From NCBI GenBank assembly GCA_963666505.2, contig CAXXXL010000001.1, positions 930,001 through 994,000 of the forward strand: a stretch of DNA of 64,000 bases, read 5' to 3'. The DNA comes from JABGQS01 sp963666505 (lineage in GTDB: Bacteria; Bacillota; Clostridia; Christensenellales; SZUA-584). The notes beneath the pieces are model-generated. The model ran no database searches. It saw nothing but the letters and a program-made list of their open reading frames with translations, and had not been told where the DNA came from. The number at the start of each line of letters is the position of its first letter. Positions within the stretch are counted from its first letter, which is position 1. Both the position numbers and the translations under genes were made by a program. Below are positions 17,741 through 26,948 of this stretch, in pieces.

Positions 17741-17841
17741 GATAGAGAAAAAGGGTTTTAAGCAGTAAATCAATCTAAATATCGTCATAATTTTAGCGCT
17801 TAGCTAATCAATATAACAATCAGAAAAGAGGTTTGTCGAAA

Positions 17842-18630
17842 ATGAATGTTTTAGACAGTTTTTCACTAAAGGGCAAGGTTGCGCTGGTAACAGGCGGAGC
17901 AGGAAAGTACGGCAGGCAGATACTTGAAGCTGTAGCGGAAGCCGGGGCAGTTACATATGTAGCTGCAAGGAACTTAAAAGCGTTGCAGGAGGTTGCGGAT
18001 GAACTGAATGAGCGCGGCTTTGACGTACGTGCTTGTCAGTACGACCAGGGCAAAGAAGAAACTATTCTTGCACTCAGAGACCACATAGTGGAAGAAAGCG
18101 GCAGGATAGATATTCTTGTGAATAACTCCGTTGCAAGGCTGGTCAATTCATGGGACAACGACCGTGAAGTATTTATGGAAAGCCTTAATATAAATGCGGC
18201 GGGTGTCTTTTCTATGTGCCGCGCTTTCGGAGACATAATGAAGAAGCAGAACAGCGGCTCGATAATAAACATCGGCAGTATATACGGCATGGTAGGCTAC
18301 GACCCCAGCCTTTATATCGGCACAGATATGGTAAGCTCAGATCCTCATCCGGCTTACTACGTTGAAAAAGGCGGCATGGTAATGCTTACAAAGTTCCTGG
18401 GAAGCTACCTCGGCAAAAACAACATAAGGGTAAACTGCATAAGCCCAGGCGGTTATTATACAGAGCAGACGAACAAGAAATTCCTCGAAAGATATAACAA
18501 CAAAACGTTCCTTGGCAGAATGGCGAACGATGAAGACTTAAAAGGAATCATAGTTTTCCTAGCTTCAGACGCTTCTCAGTATATTACAGGGACTAATATA
18601 CCTGTTGACGGCGGTCTAACTGCAAAATAG
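17842..18630 (+). CDS. Short-chain dehydrogenase/reductase (SDR)
   Basis: A 262-residue SDR from the ATG at 17842; a TTG at 17833 would add three residues but sits only two bases from the AAGAGG ribosome site. Cofactor loop TGGAGKYGRQI, NNS in place of NNAG, the catalytic serine in NIGSIYG, and YYVEK for the Tyr-x3-Lys pair are visible, with the C-terminal ITGTNIPVDGG block. It interconverts a hydroxyl and a ketone with NAD(P). It is the first of three tightly linked genes (next start 16 bases on), with an amidohydrolase and a NagA-like protein, suggesting steps of one catabolic route. Confidence 0.88.
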   Translation: MNVLDSFSLKGKVALVTGGAGKYGRQILEAVAEAGAVTYVAARNLKALQEVADELNERGFDVRACQYDQGKEETILALRDHIVEESGRIDILVNNSVARLVNSWDNDREVFMESLNINAAGVFSMCRAFGDIMKKQNSGSIINIGSIYGMVGYDPSLYIGTDMVSSDPHPAYYVEKGGMVMLTKFLGSYLGKNNIRVNCISPGGYYTEQTNKKFLERYNNKTFLGRMANDEDLKGIIVFLASDASQYITGTNIPVDGGLTAK

Positions 18631-18645
18631 AAAGCAGGCAAATGA

Positions 18646-19632
18646 ATGTATACAGTTAACGAGAATGACAGGGCGCTGGCAAAAGAGCTGGGGGATTTCG
18701 TTCCTGAAAGAGTATATGATATGCACATGCACATATACCGCTCGGCTGATCTGGCTCTGCCGGAAAACAGTCCGCTGAAGAAAGGCGGCGAAGTTGAGGG
18801 CATATCAAGTGTTAAACAGTATTACACAAAAATGATTCCCGAGACTACGCTGGAAGGAGGCCTTGCAATAGGTTTCCCGACTGCCAGTTGCAATAAAGAT
18901 GCTGTAAACAGTTTTGTTGCCAGCGAAGTGAAAGATAGTTCAGCATTCAAAGGTTCAATATGCATAGACCCTTCAAACGAGGCGTCTGCAAGGAAGCTGG
19001 TCGAAGAGAACCCGAATATTATCGGCCTCAAGCCGTATCATCTTTTTGCAGACAGGAAGGTGACATGGGATGCGCAGATAGATGAATATCTGCCGGAATG
19101 GGCCTTCAAGCTGGCGGATGAGCAGAAGCTGCTTATAACGCTGCATATGGTCAAAGACGACGCAATCGCAGACCCGGGAAACCAAAGAACGATAAGAAAC
19201 ATGTGCGAAAAGTATCCGAATGCAAAGCTGATACTTGCACATGCCGCAAGATGCTTCCATGCGCCTAACGCCGCAAAAGGACTGCCTGCACTGGATGGGC
19301 TTGAAAATGTGTGGTTCGATTCATCTGCTATATGCGAGGTTGAACCGCTGCTCGAGATACTCCTGCGGTTTGGGCCGGAGAGGTTAGTATGGGGCAGCGA
19401 CTATCCGGTGTGCTGCACACGGGGCAGAGCTGTAACGATGGGGCTGGATTTTATTTGGCTGCAGGATGAAACGGTAAATTGGGAGAACCTCTTTACAAAA
19501 TGCAGACCTTCGGTAGTCGGGCTGGAATCTTTGCGTGCACTGAGCAGCGCATGCAGGTATGCAGGATTGGAAAAGAAAGATATCGAGGACATCTTTTCTG
19601 GTAACGCAAAAGAACTTTTGGGGATAAAATGA
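18646..19632 (+). CDS. Amidohydrolase-2 family metal-dependent hydrolase
   Basis: A 328-residue paralogue of the 14808 protein. The metal site is read from HMH in YDMHMHIY, His in ITLHMVKD, His in ILAHAARC and Asp in WGSDYPV. Family members act on lactones, or as decarboxylases of unsaturated acids. The stop overlaps the next ATG by four bases, so it is co-translated with the NagA-like protein. With the SDR upstream this could open and process an oxidised cyclic sugar acid, but that is inference. Confidence 0.82.
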   Translation: MYTVNENDRALAKELGDFVPERVYDMHMHIYRSADLALPENSPLKKGGEVEGISSVKQYYTKMIPETTLEGGLAIGFPTASCNKDAVNSFVASEVKDSSAFKGSICIDPSNEASARKLVEENPNIIGLKPYHLFADRKVTWDAQIDEYLPEWAFKLADEQKLLITLHMVKDDAIADPGNQRTIRNMCEKYPNAKLILAHAARCFHAPNAAKGLPALDGLENVWFDSSAICEVEPLLEILLRFGPERLVWGSDYPVCCTRGRAVTMGLDFIWLQDETVNWENLFTKCRPSVVGLESLRALSSACRYAGLEKKDIEDIFSGNAKELLGIK

Positions 19633-20720
19633 TACTGACGAATGTGAAAATCGTTTTACATGGCAGAGTCTTGGAAGGCTCGCTGCATATAAACGGCAGT
19701 AAAATCGAGCTGGTATCAGATTCTTTTGCCGACGGTATAGACTGTGGTGGGCTTTTTGCAGGACCCGGGTTTATCGACACCCACTGCCACGGAGGGGATG
19801 ACGTCTGGTTTTTCGAAGACCCGGCGAAAGCTGCGGATTTTCACCTTCAGCACGGCACGACAACGATGCTGGCATCTCTCTGGAGAAACGCTGGAAATGG
19901 CGGCTATGAGAGCGCAGTAAACAGAGTAAAAGAAGTTATAAACAGCGGAAGCGCCCTCAACCTTATCGGCATACACATGGAAGGCCCGTACATAGACGAA
20001 GACTACGGTAGTGAGGGTGGCAGCAGCTATCCGATAGACCCTGAAGAGTATTGCTCTATAATAAGTGCTGCTGACGGCCTGATAAAGCAGTGGACGTTAG
20101 ATCCTTTGCAGAACGGAGCAGAGGAGTTTTCGGCTGCTTGCTGCGACAACTCAATAGCTTTGGGCATCTGTTATTCAAAAGCAGCGCCGGAAGATATAGA
20201 ACGGTATAAAAGATACGGGCTTAAAATAGGCAATCACATTAAGTGCGGCAGCGGCAAGCCGGAGACGAAATTTGCCGGGACTATCGAGGCGGGCTCGGAC
20301 GAATACGTGCTCGCAAACGATGATATGTATGCGGAACTGATATGCGACTCTATGGGAGCTCACGTAAGGCACGAAAACATAGTCATAACGTATAAGTGCA
20401 AAGGCGCCGGGCGGATTATGCTGGTTACAGACTACTGCGCCGGCGGCGAGACACTCGGCAGCGACGTCAACATCATAAACGGCGAACTGTACGGCAGCAA
20501 ACTGACGATGGATGTTGCATGCCGCAACTTTGCAAAGCACACGGGTGCTAGTATGCCGGAGGTTTTCCGGGCTGCGTCAACAACGGCGGCCGAGGCTCTG
20601 GGGCTAAATTGTACCGGCAGCATCAAAAGAGGATATTGTGCGGATATTGTTCTCTGTGACAGTGATTTGAAGGTATTCGGCGTCATTAAAGACGGCAAGT
20701 TTATAAAAAAAGACTTTTGA
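19629..20720 (+). CDS. NagA-like amidohydrolase with one metal ligand replaced
   Basis: A 363-residue protein clearly paralogous to the one at 5640-6779; both share MEGPY and the GSKLTxDVACRN and KHTG blocks near the C-terminus. Here HCH is at residues 52-54, Glu118 in MEGPYI, His203 in IGNHIK and Asp268 in VTDYC. The histidine of the VAHSEA block is replaced: the aligned segment reads GICYSKA with Tyr182. NagA enzymes use that histidine to bind metal, so the metal site is reduced and the reaction may differ. It overlaps the amidohydrolase gene by four bases and ends the operon. Confidence 0.78.
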   Translation: MILTNVKIVLHGRVLEGSLHINGSKIELVSDSFADGIDCGGLFAGPGFIDTHCHGGDDVWFFEDPAKAADFHLQHGTTTMLASLWRNAGNGGYESAVNRVKEVINSGSALNLIGIHMEGPYIDEDYGSEGGSSYPIDPEEYCSIISAADGLIKQWTLDPLQNGAEEFSAACCDNSIALGICYSKAAPEDIERYKRYGLKIGNHIKCGSGKPETKFAGTIEAGSDEYVLANDDMYAELICDSMGAHVRHENIVITYKCKGAGRIMLVTDYCAGGETLGSDVNIINGELYGSKLTMDVACRNFAKHTGASMPEVFRAASTTAAEALGLNCTGSIKRGYCADIVLCDSDLKVFGVIKDGKFIKKDF

Positions 20721-20754
20721 AAAGCCGGAGCGTTTTCTGCAGCCGGCTTTTATA
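20721..20754 (+). terminator. Intrinsic terminator after the second NagA-like gene
   Basis: AAAGCCGG (20721-20728) pairs with CCGGCTTT (20743-20750), ending in a short T-run. It sits directly at the stop codon. Confidence 0.75.
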
Positions 20755-20764
20755 ATGCTCTTTT

Positions 20765-21709
20765 TTATTTTTTACTCTTAGAAGGGTCGGTGTCCCACAG
20801 CCTTGGAAACAGCAGAAATTCAGGGACTTGTTTGAAATACTCAAACAGCTCCTTTTTAAGCTCCAGGGGCAGAGACGGACCATTCAACAGATTTATGTTC
20901 TGTTCTATTTGTTCACTGTTGTCGGCTCCAACCACAAGGCTGTCTATCTCATCCGTGTCACGTGCATAACCGAAAGTCAGCTCCGCCATGCTCATTCCGG
21001 TGTCTGCGCACACCTGATGGAGTTTTTCAAGGAAAGGTTTTGCGTCATTAAGGTTGCCTATAAGCTCATTAATATCAAGGAAATAAAGCCCCTGCATAAA
21101 TACTGAGCGTGTATACACGTATATTCCACGCTGATTGAGTTCGTCCAGCAAACCATTGACTATGTTGCGTGTGTCAAAGATATTAAAAGGCATCTGTATG
21201 CATGTGAAAAGATCATATTCTAGCATCTTGCGTATTTCCTTGGGGTAGTTGACAGATACACCGATATTTTCTGCAAGACCCTGCGACTTTACTTTTGCAA
21301 GTGCGGCTGCCAGAGTGTCTTCGTGTGTAAAGAGGTCATCTGGACTGTGCAGCATTATGTTTCTTACGCTGCTCATCTGGAGGCGTTCAAGACATGTCTG
21401 CACCTGTTCAGAGACTGCGTTTTCTATCTCTTTTGCGGGGGTGTCTTTAGGGAGGTCGATACGGATCTTGGTAGTTATCTGCGCTGTTTTGGCAGCTGGA
21501 TTGTTTTGGCTGAAGTATTTGCCGAGTACCACTTCAGAGTCGCCGTAGAATGCTGCGGTATCGAATGAGGTTATCCCGTTTCTAACTGCGGTGTTCAGCA
21601 TACCGAATGCTTTCTCCAGAGAAGGTTTGCCGGTCTTGTTGGCAACTCCATAGCTAAGACCAAGCTGCACAGTCCCAAGGGTGAGTTTCGATAAACTTGC
21701 TTTGCTCAT
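20765..21709 (-). CDS. Aldo/keto reductase
   Basis: A 314-residue aldo/keto reductase barrel. The start MSKASL is preferred because its GGAG ribosome site lies 11 bases upstream, inside a possible longer start at 21730. The family marks LTLGTVQLG, SFDTAAFYG (catalytic Asp and Tyr) and the C-terminal VVGADNSEQIEQN are present. It reduces a sugar or aldehyde with NAD(P)H. It is convergent with the SDR-amidohydrolase-NagA-like operon and divergent from the 21914 aminotransferase. Unlike the protein ending at base 205 it has no ferredoxin tail. Confidence 0.9.
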   Translation of the reverse strand: MSKASLSKLTLGTVQLGLSYGVANKTGKPSLEKAFGMLNTAVRNGITSFDTAAFYGDSEVVLGKYFSQNNPAAKTAQITTKIRIDLPKDTPAKEIENAVSEQVQTCLERLQMSSVRNIMLHSPDDLFTHEDTLAAALAKVKSQGLAENIGVSVNYPKEIRKMLEYDLFTCIQMPFNIFDTRNIVNGLLDELNQRGIYVYTRSVFMQGLYFLDINELIGNLNDAKPFLEKLHQVCADTGMSMAELTFGYARDTDEIDSLVVGADNSEQIEQNINLLNGPSLPLELKKELFEYFKQVPEFLLFPRLWDTDPSKSKK

Positions 21710-21820
21710 GATAAGTATGGCTCCTTGCATTTATTGTGACAATCTGCTTATAGGATAAACTGATGATGAGGTACAGTCAACAGCTTTATAGAAAAAAACC
21801 ATTAAATTTTTCATATATGG

Positions 21821-21848
21821 TTGACAAATTCAGCCTACATGATAATAT
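21821..21848 (+). promoter_or_regulatory. Promoter of the 21914 aminotransferase
   Basis: TTGACA (21821-21826) and TAATAT (21843-21848) are spaced by 16 bases, about 65 bases before the ATG. Confidence 0.7.
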
Positions 21849-21913
21849 AACCTAGAGCATATAAAAGAAGAATTCTACAAAACAAATTTAATAGGCGGTG
21901 CGGGGGTACAATC

Positions 21914-23272
21914 ATGAGTAGGGACGATGATGCTTCATTAAGCAAAACGCAGAAACTTTATAACTACGCAAAAACCATAATCCCGGGTGGCACGCAGCTT
22001 TTAAGCAAACGCCCCGAAATGATGGCGCCCGATTACTGGCCCGCATATTTCAGCGAGGCGAGAGGCTGCGAGGTCTGGGATATTGACGGAAAACATTATT
22101 ATGACATGTCGACTAATAGTGTCGGGGCATGTCTTTTAGGTTACGCAGATCCGGATGTTACTAAGGCAGTAACTGAAAGGATAAACAAAGGCAGCATCAG
22201 CACACTAAATGCTCCGGAGGACGTCTGGCTTGCCGAAAAGCTCTTCGAGATCCATCCTTGGGCGCAGATGGCAAGGTTTGCACGAACGGGCGGAGAAACT
22301 GCTTCAATTGCCGTAAGGATAGCAAGAGCTGCCACCGGCAAATCAAAGGTGGCGGTTTCAGGCTATAACGGCTGGCACGACTGGTACATAGCAGCAAATC
22401 TCGGTAAAGACGATGAAGAAAGGGGCAGCATACTGCCCGGCTTTTATACTGACGGAGTACCGATAGAGCTGCGGGGTACCAACATACCGTTTGCCCAGGG
22501 CGGAATGATAAATCAGCATCCGTCCGTCAAAGATTTTGACGGCATGATGTCACAGCATGCAGGCAGCCTTGCTGCGATAGTAATGGAACCTTGCAGAGGA
22601 AAAGACCCGGAGCCGGGCTATTTAGAGCACGTAAGAAAAGAAACGAAGAAACACGGGATTGTGCTGATATTCGATGAGATATCAATAGGATGGCGGCGCA
22701 ACCTTGGCGGAGCGCACCTTGCTTTCGGTGTAAACCCAGACATTGCGATATTCTCTAAGGCTCTTGGAAACGGACACCCCATAGGAGCCGTTATAGGGAC
22801 AAGGCAAGTCATGGAAGCTGCAAGCGGTGCTTTTATTAGCAGCACGTACTGGACGGAAGCCGTTGGACCGGTCGCCGCACTTGCTACTATAGACAAGATG
22901 ATAAAAACCAACGTGTCTCAGCATACAAGAGAGATCGGCACATTGATACTGGGAAATATAAAGCACCTTGGTGAAAAGCACGGGCTGCCTGTAAAGGTGT
23001 CGCAAGGCATGCCTTGCCTTGCACATTTCGAGTTCGACCATTCTCTTTCGCAGCCGCTTATAACGCTTTATATTCGTCTTATGCTGGACAGAGGCTTTTT
23101 ATCCGGTCCGTCAACTTACGTAACTCTGGCTCATACGCCGCAGATAGTTGAAAAATATGCGCAGGCGATGGACGAGGTGTTTTATGAAATAGCAGGTCAT
23201 TTAAAGAACGGGTCTGTACTTGATGCTATAGACGGCAATACAGCATATTTCGGTTTCAAAAGGCTGCTGTGA
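21914..23272 (+). CDS. Class III aminotransferase (glutamate-1-semialdehyde aminomutase-like)
   Basis: A 452-residue PLP enzyme resembling glutamate-1-semialdehyde 2,1-aminomutase and its catabolic relatives. The start region IPGGTQLLSKRP, YNGWHDWY, FDEISIGWR with the cofactor aspartate, and the Schiff-base lysine in FSKALGNGHPIGA are typical. No heme genes are nearby, while an HpcH-type aldolase, a DapA-like lyase and other catabolic genes follow, so an amino-sugar or amino-acid aminotransferase is more likely than heme synthesis. The ribosome site is a weak GGGGG; a strong promoter precedes it. Confidence 0.85.
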   Translation: MSRDDDASLSKTQKLYNYAKTIIPGGTQLLSKRPEMMAPDYWPAYFSEARGCEVWDIDGKHYYDMSTNSVGACLLGYADPDVTKAVTERINKGSISTLNAPEDVWLAEKLFEIHPWAQMARFARTGGETASIAVRIARAATGKSKVAVSGYNGWHDWYIAANLGKDDEERGSILPGFYTDGVPIELRGTNIPFAQGGMINQHPSVKDFDGMMSQHAGSLAAIVMEPCRGKDPEPGYLEHVRKETKKHGIVLIFDEISIGWRRNLGGAHLAFGVNPDIAIFSKALGNGHPIGAVIGTRQVMEAASGAFISSTYWTEAVGPVAALATIDKMIKTNVSQHTREIGTLILGNIKHLGEKHGLPVKVSQGMPCLAHFEFDHSLSQPLITLYIRLMLDRGFLSGPSTYVTLAHTPQIVEKYAQAMDEVFYEIAGHLKNGSVLDAIDGNTAYFGFKRLL

Positions 23273-23377
23273 TTTGAACATCAAGAAAACAATAGTGCCG
23301 TTGCTAGCGATATAGTTTGTTAAAACGGACATCTTCGGATGTGAAATGACCGGTTGTCAAAGTGTCTGTCTAAATCC

Positions 23378-23406
23378 TTGACAAAGATATGCTATGGGAA
23401 TATAGT
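23378..23406 (+). promoter_or_regulatory. Promoter of the HpcH-type aldolase gene
   Basis: TTGACA (23378-23383) and TATAGT (23401-23406) are spaced by 17 bases. A small UUCG-loop hairpin, ACATC-TTCG-GATGT (23329-23342), lies upstream without a T-run. Confidence 0.72.
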
Positions 23407-23516
23407 CATACTTGTTTAAACATCAGGTCATATCAAAGAGAAATATTTTAACCCAGTTAAAAGGGTCAAATGAATAGAAAATAATGCAGTGAAAAGCTGC
23501 GTAAAAAGGAGTTAAT

Positions 23517-24299
23517 ATGGCTAAATACGGTATGAGAGACAGCAGGATATTAAGGAAAATGAGGGCGGGAGAAACAGCCCTCTCTGTCAAGCTTAATTCA
23601 AGCGACGTAAGGGTATGCGAGATTGCCGCTATGACGGGGTTCGACTGCGTGTGGTCGGATATGGAGCACGTCCCAAACGACTATAACGTAGTAGAGATGC
23701 AGAGGTATGCGTGCTCTCTTTATGATGTAGACCTGCTTGTACGAGTACAGCGTGGCGGCTACAGCGACTATATAAAGCCGCTCGAACTGGGTGCTACGGG
23801 GATAATGGTTCCCCACATCATGAGCGCTGAGGATGCAAGAAAAGTTGTTAAAACAACGAGGTTTCATCCGGTCGGGCTGCGCCCATGGGACGGCGGCAAT
23901 GCAGATGGTAAATACTGCCTCGTAGAAAATGACGTATATTTGAGCAAGTCCAACAGTGAGCGCTTCGTGATAGTCCAGATCGAAGACCACGAGCCGCTTA
24001 AAGAGTTAGACGAGATATGCCAGGTGGACGGTATAGACATGATACTGTTCGGGCCGGGAGATTTCTCACAGTCGATAGGGTGTCCTGGCGACTTCAGCGA
24101 CAAGCGCATTGCAGAAACCAGAGAGCTCGTTGCAAAAAAAGCAAAGCAGTATGGTAAGTTTGCCGGCACAGTCGGCGGGCCTGGCAACTACCGACAGCTT
24201 GTTGACATGGGCTATGATTTCATAAACGTAGGAGCAGACGTAGTCGGCCTCTGGCAGTATTTCGAAGACATAATTGAGCAGATCGACAAGCTCAAATAA
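23517..24299 (+). CDS. HpcH/HpaI-family aldolase (2-keto-3-deoxy acid aldolase type)
   Basis: A 260-residue class II pyruvate aldolase of the HpcH/HpaI/GarL family, cleaving 2-keto-3-deoxy or hydroxy-keto acids to pyruvate and an aldehyde. Visible family blocks are CVWSDMEH with the metal-near acidic residues, GATGIMVPHIMSAEDA, and IGCPGDF-type substrate loop residues. The AAGGAG site lies six bases before ATG. It has its own strong promoter and is followed by a long hairpin terminator before the DapA-like gene, so it may be expressed apart from it. Confidence 0.85.
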   Translation: MAKYGMRDSRILRKMRAGETALSVKLNSSDVRVCEIAAMTGFDCVWSDMEHVPNDYNVVEMQRYACSLYDVDLLVRVQRGGYSDYIKPLELGATGIMVPHIMSAEDARKVVKTTRFHPVGLRPWDGGNADGKYCLVENDVYLSKSNSERFVIVQIEDHEPLKELDEICQVDGIDMILFGPGDFSQSIGCPGDFSDKRIAETRELVAKKAKQYGKFAGTVGGPGNYRQLVDMGYDFINVGADVVGLWQYFEDIIEQIDKLK

Positions 24300-24361
24300 G
24301 GTTTGTACGATGTATTCTGTCAGAAGAATAAAAAGCAGTATAACAAATATATAATACGAGC

Positions 24362-24396
24362 AAGGGTGTGCGGGTTTTCCTGCATGCCTTTTGTTT
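24362..24396 (+). terminator. Long hairpin between the HpcH-type and DapA-like genes
   Basis: Bases 24362-24374 pair with 24379-24391 over about 13 positions (with G-U pairs) around a TTTT loop, followed by TTTTGTTT. It ends 19 bases before the DapA-like start, so it acts as a terminator or attenuator that could separate expression of the two genes. Confidence 0.7.
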
Positions 24397-24414
24397 AAAA
24401 TAGCGGAGGTTATT

Positions 24415-25347
24415 ATGAATAATAAGTTTATAAGAACCCGGGACAAGATGCATGGTCCATTGGTGCCGATAAACCCAGCTTTTAAAGATGACGGCAGCCT
24501 GGATATAGAATCCACATCCAGGTGGATAAACTGGCTGATAGAAAACGGTATAAAAAACTTCTGGACAACGGGAGGTACAACGCACTATTTCTGCCTTACT
24601 GACGAAGATATATATATGCTAAACAAAGAGATTGCCGGGTGCATAGCAGGGCGAGCAACATTCATAGCTTCAGTAAACTGGCACTGGCCGGCTCCTATGA
24701 TAAAAAAGTTCATTGATTTTGCCGCCGGCTGCGGAATCGATGTTGTAAAAGTAATGCTGGACGCACGTTTTCATCCAAAGGAGAAATCGATAATCGACTG
24801 CTATGTGCAGATAGCTAAAGACTCGGCGCTGCCGCTGCTTGCCTATTCACTGGCGCCGGATATGCTAAGCTATGATGCACTAAGAGAGCTGATAAAGATT
24901 CCGGAGTATATCGGGCTTAAAAACGATGCGGGAGACTTCTATCAGAACTTCCAATACTTAAGGATAGCAAGGCAGCTCAGAGAAGACTTTATGATAATAA
25001 CCGGTGGTACAATAACGTCGTTCATGATGGGATACAATTTTGGACAGCGCCTGTACGGCGACGTTGTGGCGATGTACAGCCCCAAGGTTTCACTAAAGTG
25101 CTATGAAGCGATAAAAGCCGGGGACCTTAAAACAGCGAGTGATATTATAAAGGAATACGAGGAACCTATAATGCGGGCAAGCTTCGAGATACCGGATGGA
25201 TACTGGACAGTATATCATACGATACTTAAGGTTAAAGGGCTGTTCGAAAACAACCATGTGCGATATCCTCAATCAACCCTGACAGGCGATCTTAATAAAA
25301 TTGCCAGCAGGTATGTGCCTGAACGTGACCTTGAGCCGGTAATGTAA
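24415..25347 (+). CDS. Dihydrodipicolinate synthase/N-acetylneuraminate lyase family protein
   Basis: A 310-residue class I aldolase barrel, started at the ATG seven bases after CGGAGG. The Schiff-base lysine is in YIGLKNDAGD and a tyrosine in LLAYSLAPD takes the place of the general-base Tyr. The TTGGTTHYF segment matches the keto-acid-binding GTTGE region but has lost the E. The family adds or removes pyruvate (DapA, NanA, KDG aldolase). Lysine genes are absent and catabolic genes surround it, so a sugar-acid lyase or dehydratase is more likely. A PHP-domain gene follows 17 bases on. Confidence 0.83.
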   Translation: MNNKFIRTRDKMHGPLVPINPAFKDDGSLDIESTSRWINWLIENGIKNFWTTGGTTHYFCLTDEDIYMLNKEIAGCIAGRATFIASVNWHWPAPMIKKFIDFAAGCGIDVVKVMLDARFHPKEKSIIDCYVQIAKDSALPLLAYSLAPDMLSYDALRELIKIPEYIGLKNDAGDFYQNFQYLRIARQLREDFMIITGGTITSFMMGYNFGQRLYGDVVAMYSPKVSLKCYEAIKAGDLKTASDIIKEYEEPIMRASFEIPDGYWTVYHTILKVKGLFENNHVRYPQSTLTGDLNKIASRYVPERDLEPVM

Positions 25348-25364
25348 CAAGCGGAGGTAATGTT

Positions 25365-26096
25365 TTGATACCATACGACAACCACGTACATACTCACTTT
25401 GCATACTGCTCGGACGATGATATGCTGCCGCAGGCTACTACGGCGATAGCCAAAGCAAAGGGCTGCGGAATCAGCCTTGTTGAGCACGCAGCCCATTTAT
25501 ATATTGCAAACGAAGTATATCAAACCGGAGACTTTATAGAAATGCCGCAGTCTATTTTCGACAACAAACACGACAGAATGGAAGATTATATAGAATATGT
25601 AAAGCAGTTTGCATCAGAAAGCGTCAGGCTGGGGCTGGAAGTAGAAGTCTTCTCGGATGGCAGCCTTACTCTCAGAGAGGAACACAAGGAGTTATGGGAC
25701 ATATTGCTGGGAGCCGTACACTTCATTCCAAAGCGCTTCGAAGATGACCTTACACAGGGGCTGCTCTGGTCGCTTGAGGCGTTTGCGGACTGTGGAGTCG
25801 ATGTCATTGCGCATCCCTTCAGGATATTTCTAAGAGAGGGTGTGAACCCACCAAGACATGCATATAAAGAGGTCGTAGAGATACTTAAAAAGTGTGGTAT
25901 GGCGGCAGAGCTGAATTTTCATTATAACAATCCTGAAGAAGAATTTTTCAAGATGTGCGTCGAAAACGGCGTAAAGATATCGATGGGAAGCGATGCCCAC
26001 AGCTTGTTTGAAGTATGCGACCTTTCTGAACATTTCAGTATGCTGCGGAGCATTTGCGGTAGCACAGACCTTCAGAAAGTGATATACTATCCTTGA
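25365..26096 (+). CDS. PHP-domain phosphoesterase (histidinol-phosphatase-like)
   Basis: A 243-residue PHP-domain protein with the metal ligands of the family: HVHTHF near the start, VEHA, GLEVEVF and SDAHSLF at the end. The start is TTG behind GGAGG, because the nearby ATG runs into a stop. PHP proteins of this size are metal-dependent phosphatases such as histidinol-phosphatase HisK. There is no histidine pathway here, so a sugar-phosphate or other small phosphomonoester is the probable substrate. It shares an operon with the DapA-like gene and a calcineurin-type phosphoesterase. Confidence 0.82.
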   Translation: MIPYDNHVHTHFAYCSDDDMLPQATTAIAKAKGCGISLVEHAAHLYIANEVYQTGDFIEMPQSIFDNKHDRMEDYIEYVKQFASESVRLGLEVEVFSDGSLTLREEHKELWDILLGAVHFIPKRFEDDLTQGLLWSLEAFADCGVDVIAHPFRIFLREGVNPPRHAYKEVVEILKKCGMAAELNFHYNNPEEEFFKMCVENGVKISMGSDAHSLFEVCDLSEHFSMLRSICGSTDLQKVIYYP

Positions 26097-26117
26097 TTTA
26101 GTAAGGGAGGAAGAAAG

Positions 26118-26867
26118 TTGAAGATAGGTATATTCGGCGACCTGCACTATGCTAAAGATAAACAGTACGGCAACAGGTATTGCAGCCTTTCGCTAGAGAA
26201 ACTGACTGTTCTGATAGATATTTTCAACAGCGAAGAAGTAGATTTCTGCGTATGTCTCGGCGACACTATAGACTCTTCTCACGACAGCGCCGAAGACATT
26301 GCTAATCTGCAAGAAGTTAATGATGCGCTGCGTAATCTGAAATCACCGATTCACTTCTGCCTTGGCAACCACGACCTTGAAGCGATGGATAAACAGACTT
26401 TCCTAGAAACCGTCCATTCAACAAACAAAACACCATATTACTCGTTTATATCTGAAAACGTGCTGTTTGTGTTCGTGGATGCAAACAACAGGATCGACTC
26501 GGAATACAGGAACGGCAACTTCGACTGGACGACAGCGTACGTCGACCAAGAACAGCTAATATGGCTGAGGCAGCAGCTGAACAACGAGCAGATAAGCAGG
26601 GTTTTTATATTTATCCATCAGAACCTTGACGAGCGTCTGATCGAGGGAAGACCGGATCCGCATGTTGTGAAAAACGATGCAGTTGTCAGAGAAGCGCTGC
26701 AAAGAAGCGGAAAGAGCATAACAGTTTTCCAGGGGCACGACCACAAGGGCGGTGACAGGACGATAAATAATATAAGGTATATTACGCTAAGAGCAGTCGC
26801 TGACGGAAGCGATACTCAAAACGTGCCGTATGCGATAGTGGTGACCGATAAAAAAACAGAGATATAA
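26118..26867 (+). CDS. Calcineurin-like metallophosphoesterase
   Basis: A 249-residue phosphoesterase starting with TTG behind GGGAGG. All core motifs of the two-metal site are present: GDLH, LGDTID, GNHD, FIHQ and GHDH. Family members hydrolyse phosphomonoesters or diesters. No signal peptide is seen, so it acts in the cytoplasm. It follows the PHP gene by 21 bases, giving two unrelated phosphatases side by side in an aldolase operon, which suggests removal of phosphates from phosphorylated intermediates (inference). Confidence 0.88.
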   Translation: MKIGIFGDLHYAKDKQYGNRYCSLSLEKLTVLIDIFNSEEVDFCVCLGDTIDSSHDSAEDIANLQEVNDALRNLKSPIHFCLGNHDLEAMDKQTFLETVHSTNKTPYYSFISENVLFVFVDANNRIDSEYRNGNFDWTTAYVDQEQLIWLRQQLNNEQISRVFIFIHQNLDERLIEGRPDPHVVKNDAVVREALQRSGKSITVFQGHDHKGGDRTINNIRYITLRAVADGSDTQNVPYAIVVTDKKTEI

Positions 26868-26948
26868 TACTGTATAAATGGACAAAGGCAATAAAACGGC
26901 AAAGCATACGAGAAATTATTTTGTTTTGCATAAAAGAAAGGATAGAAG

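Noticed and set aside
23329..23342. UUCG hairpin as terminator of the 21914 aminotransferase
   Set aside because: The five-base stem is not followed by a T-run; kept only as a minor structure.
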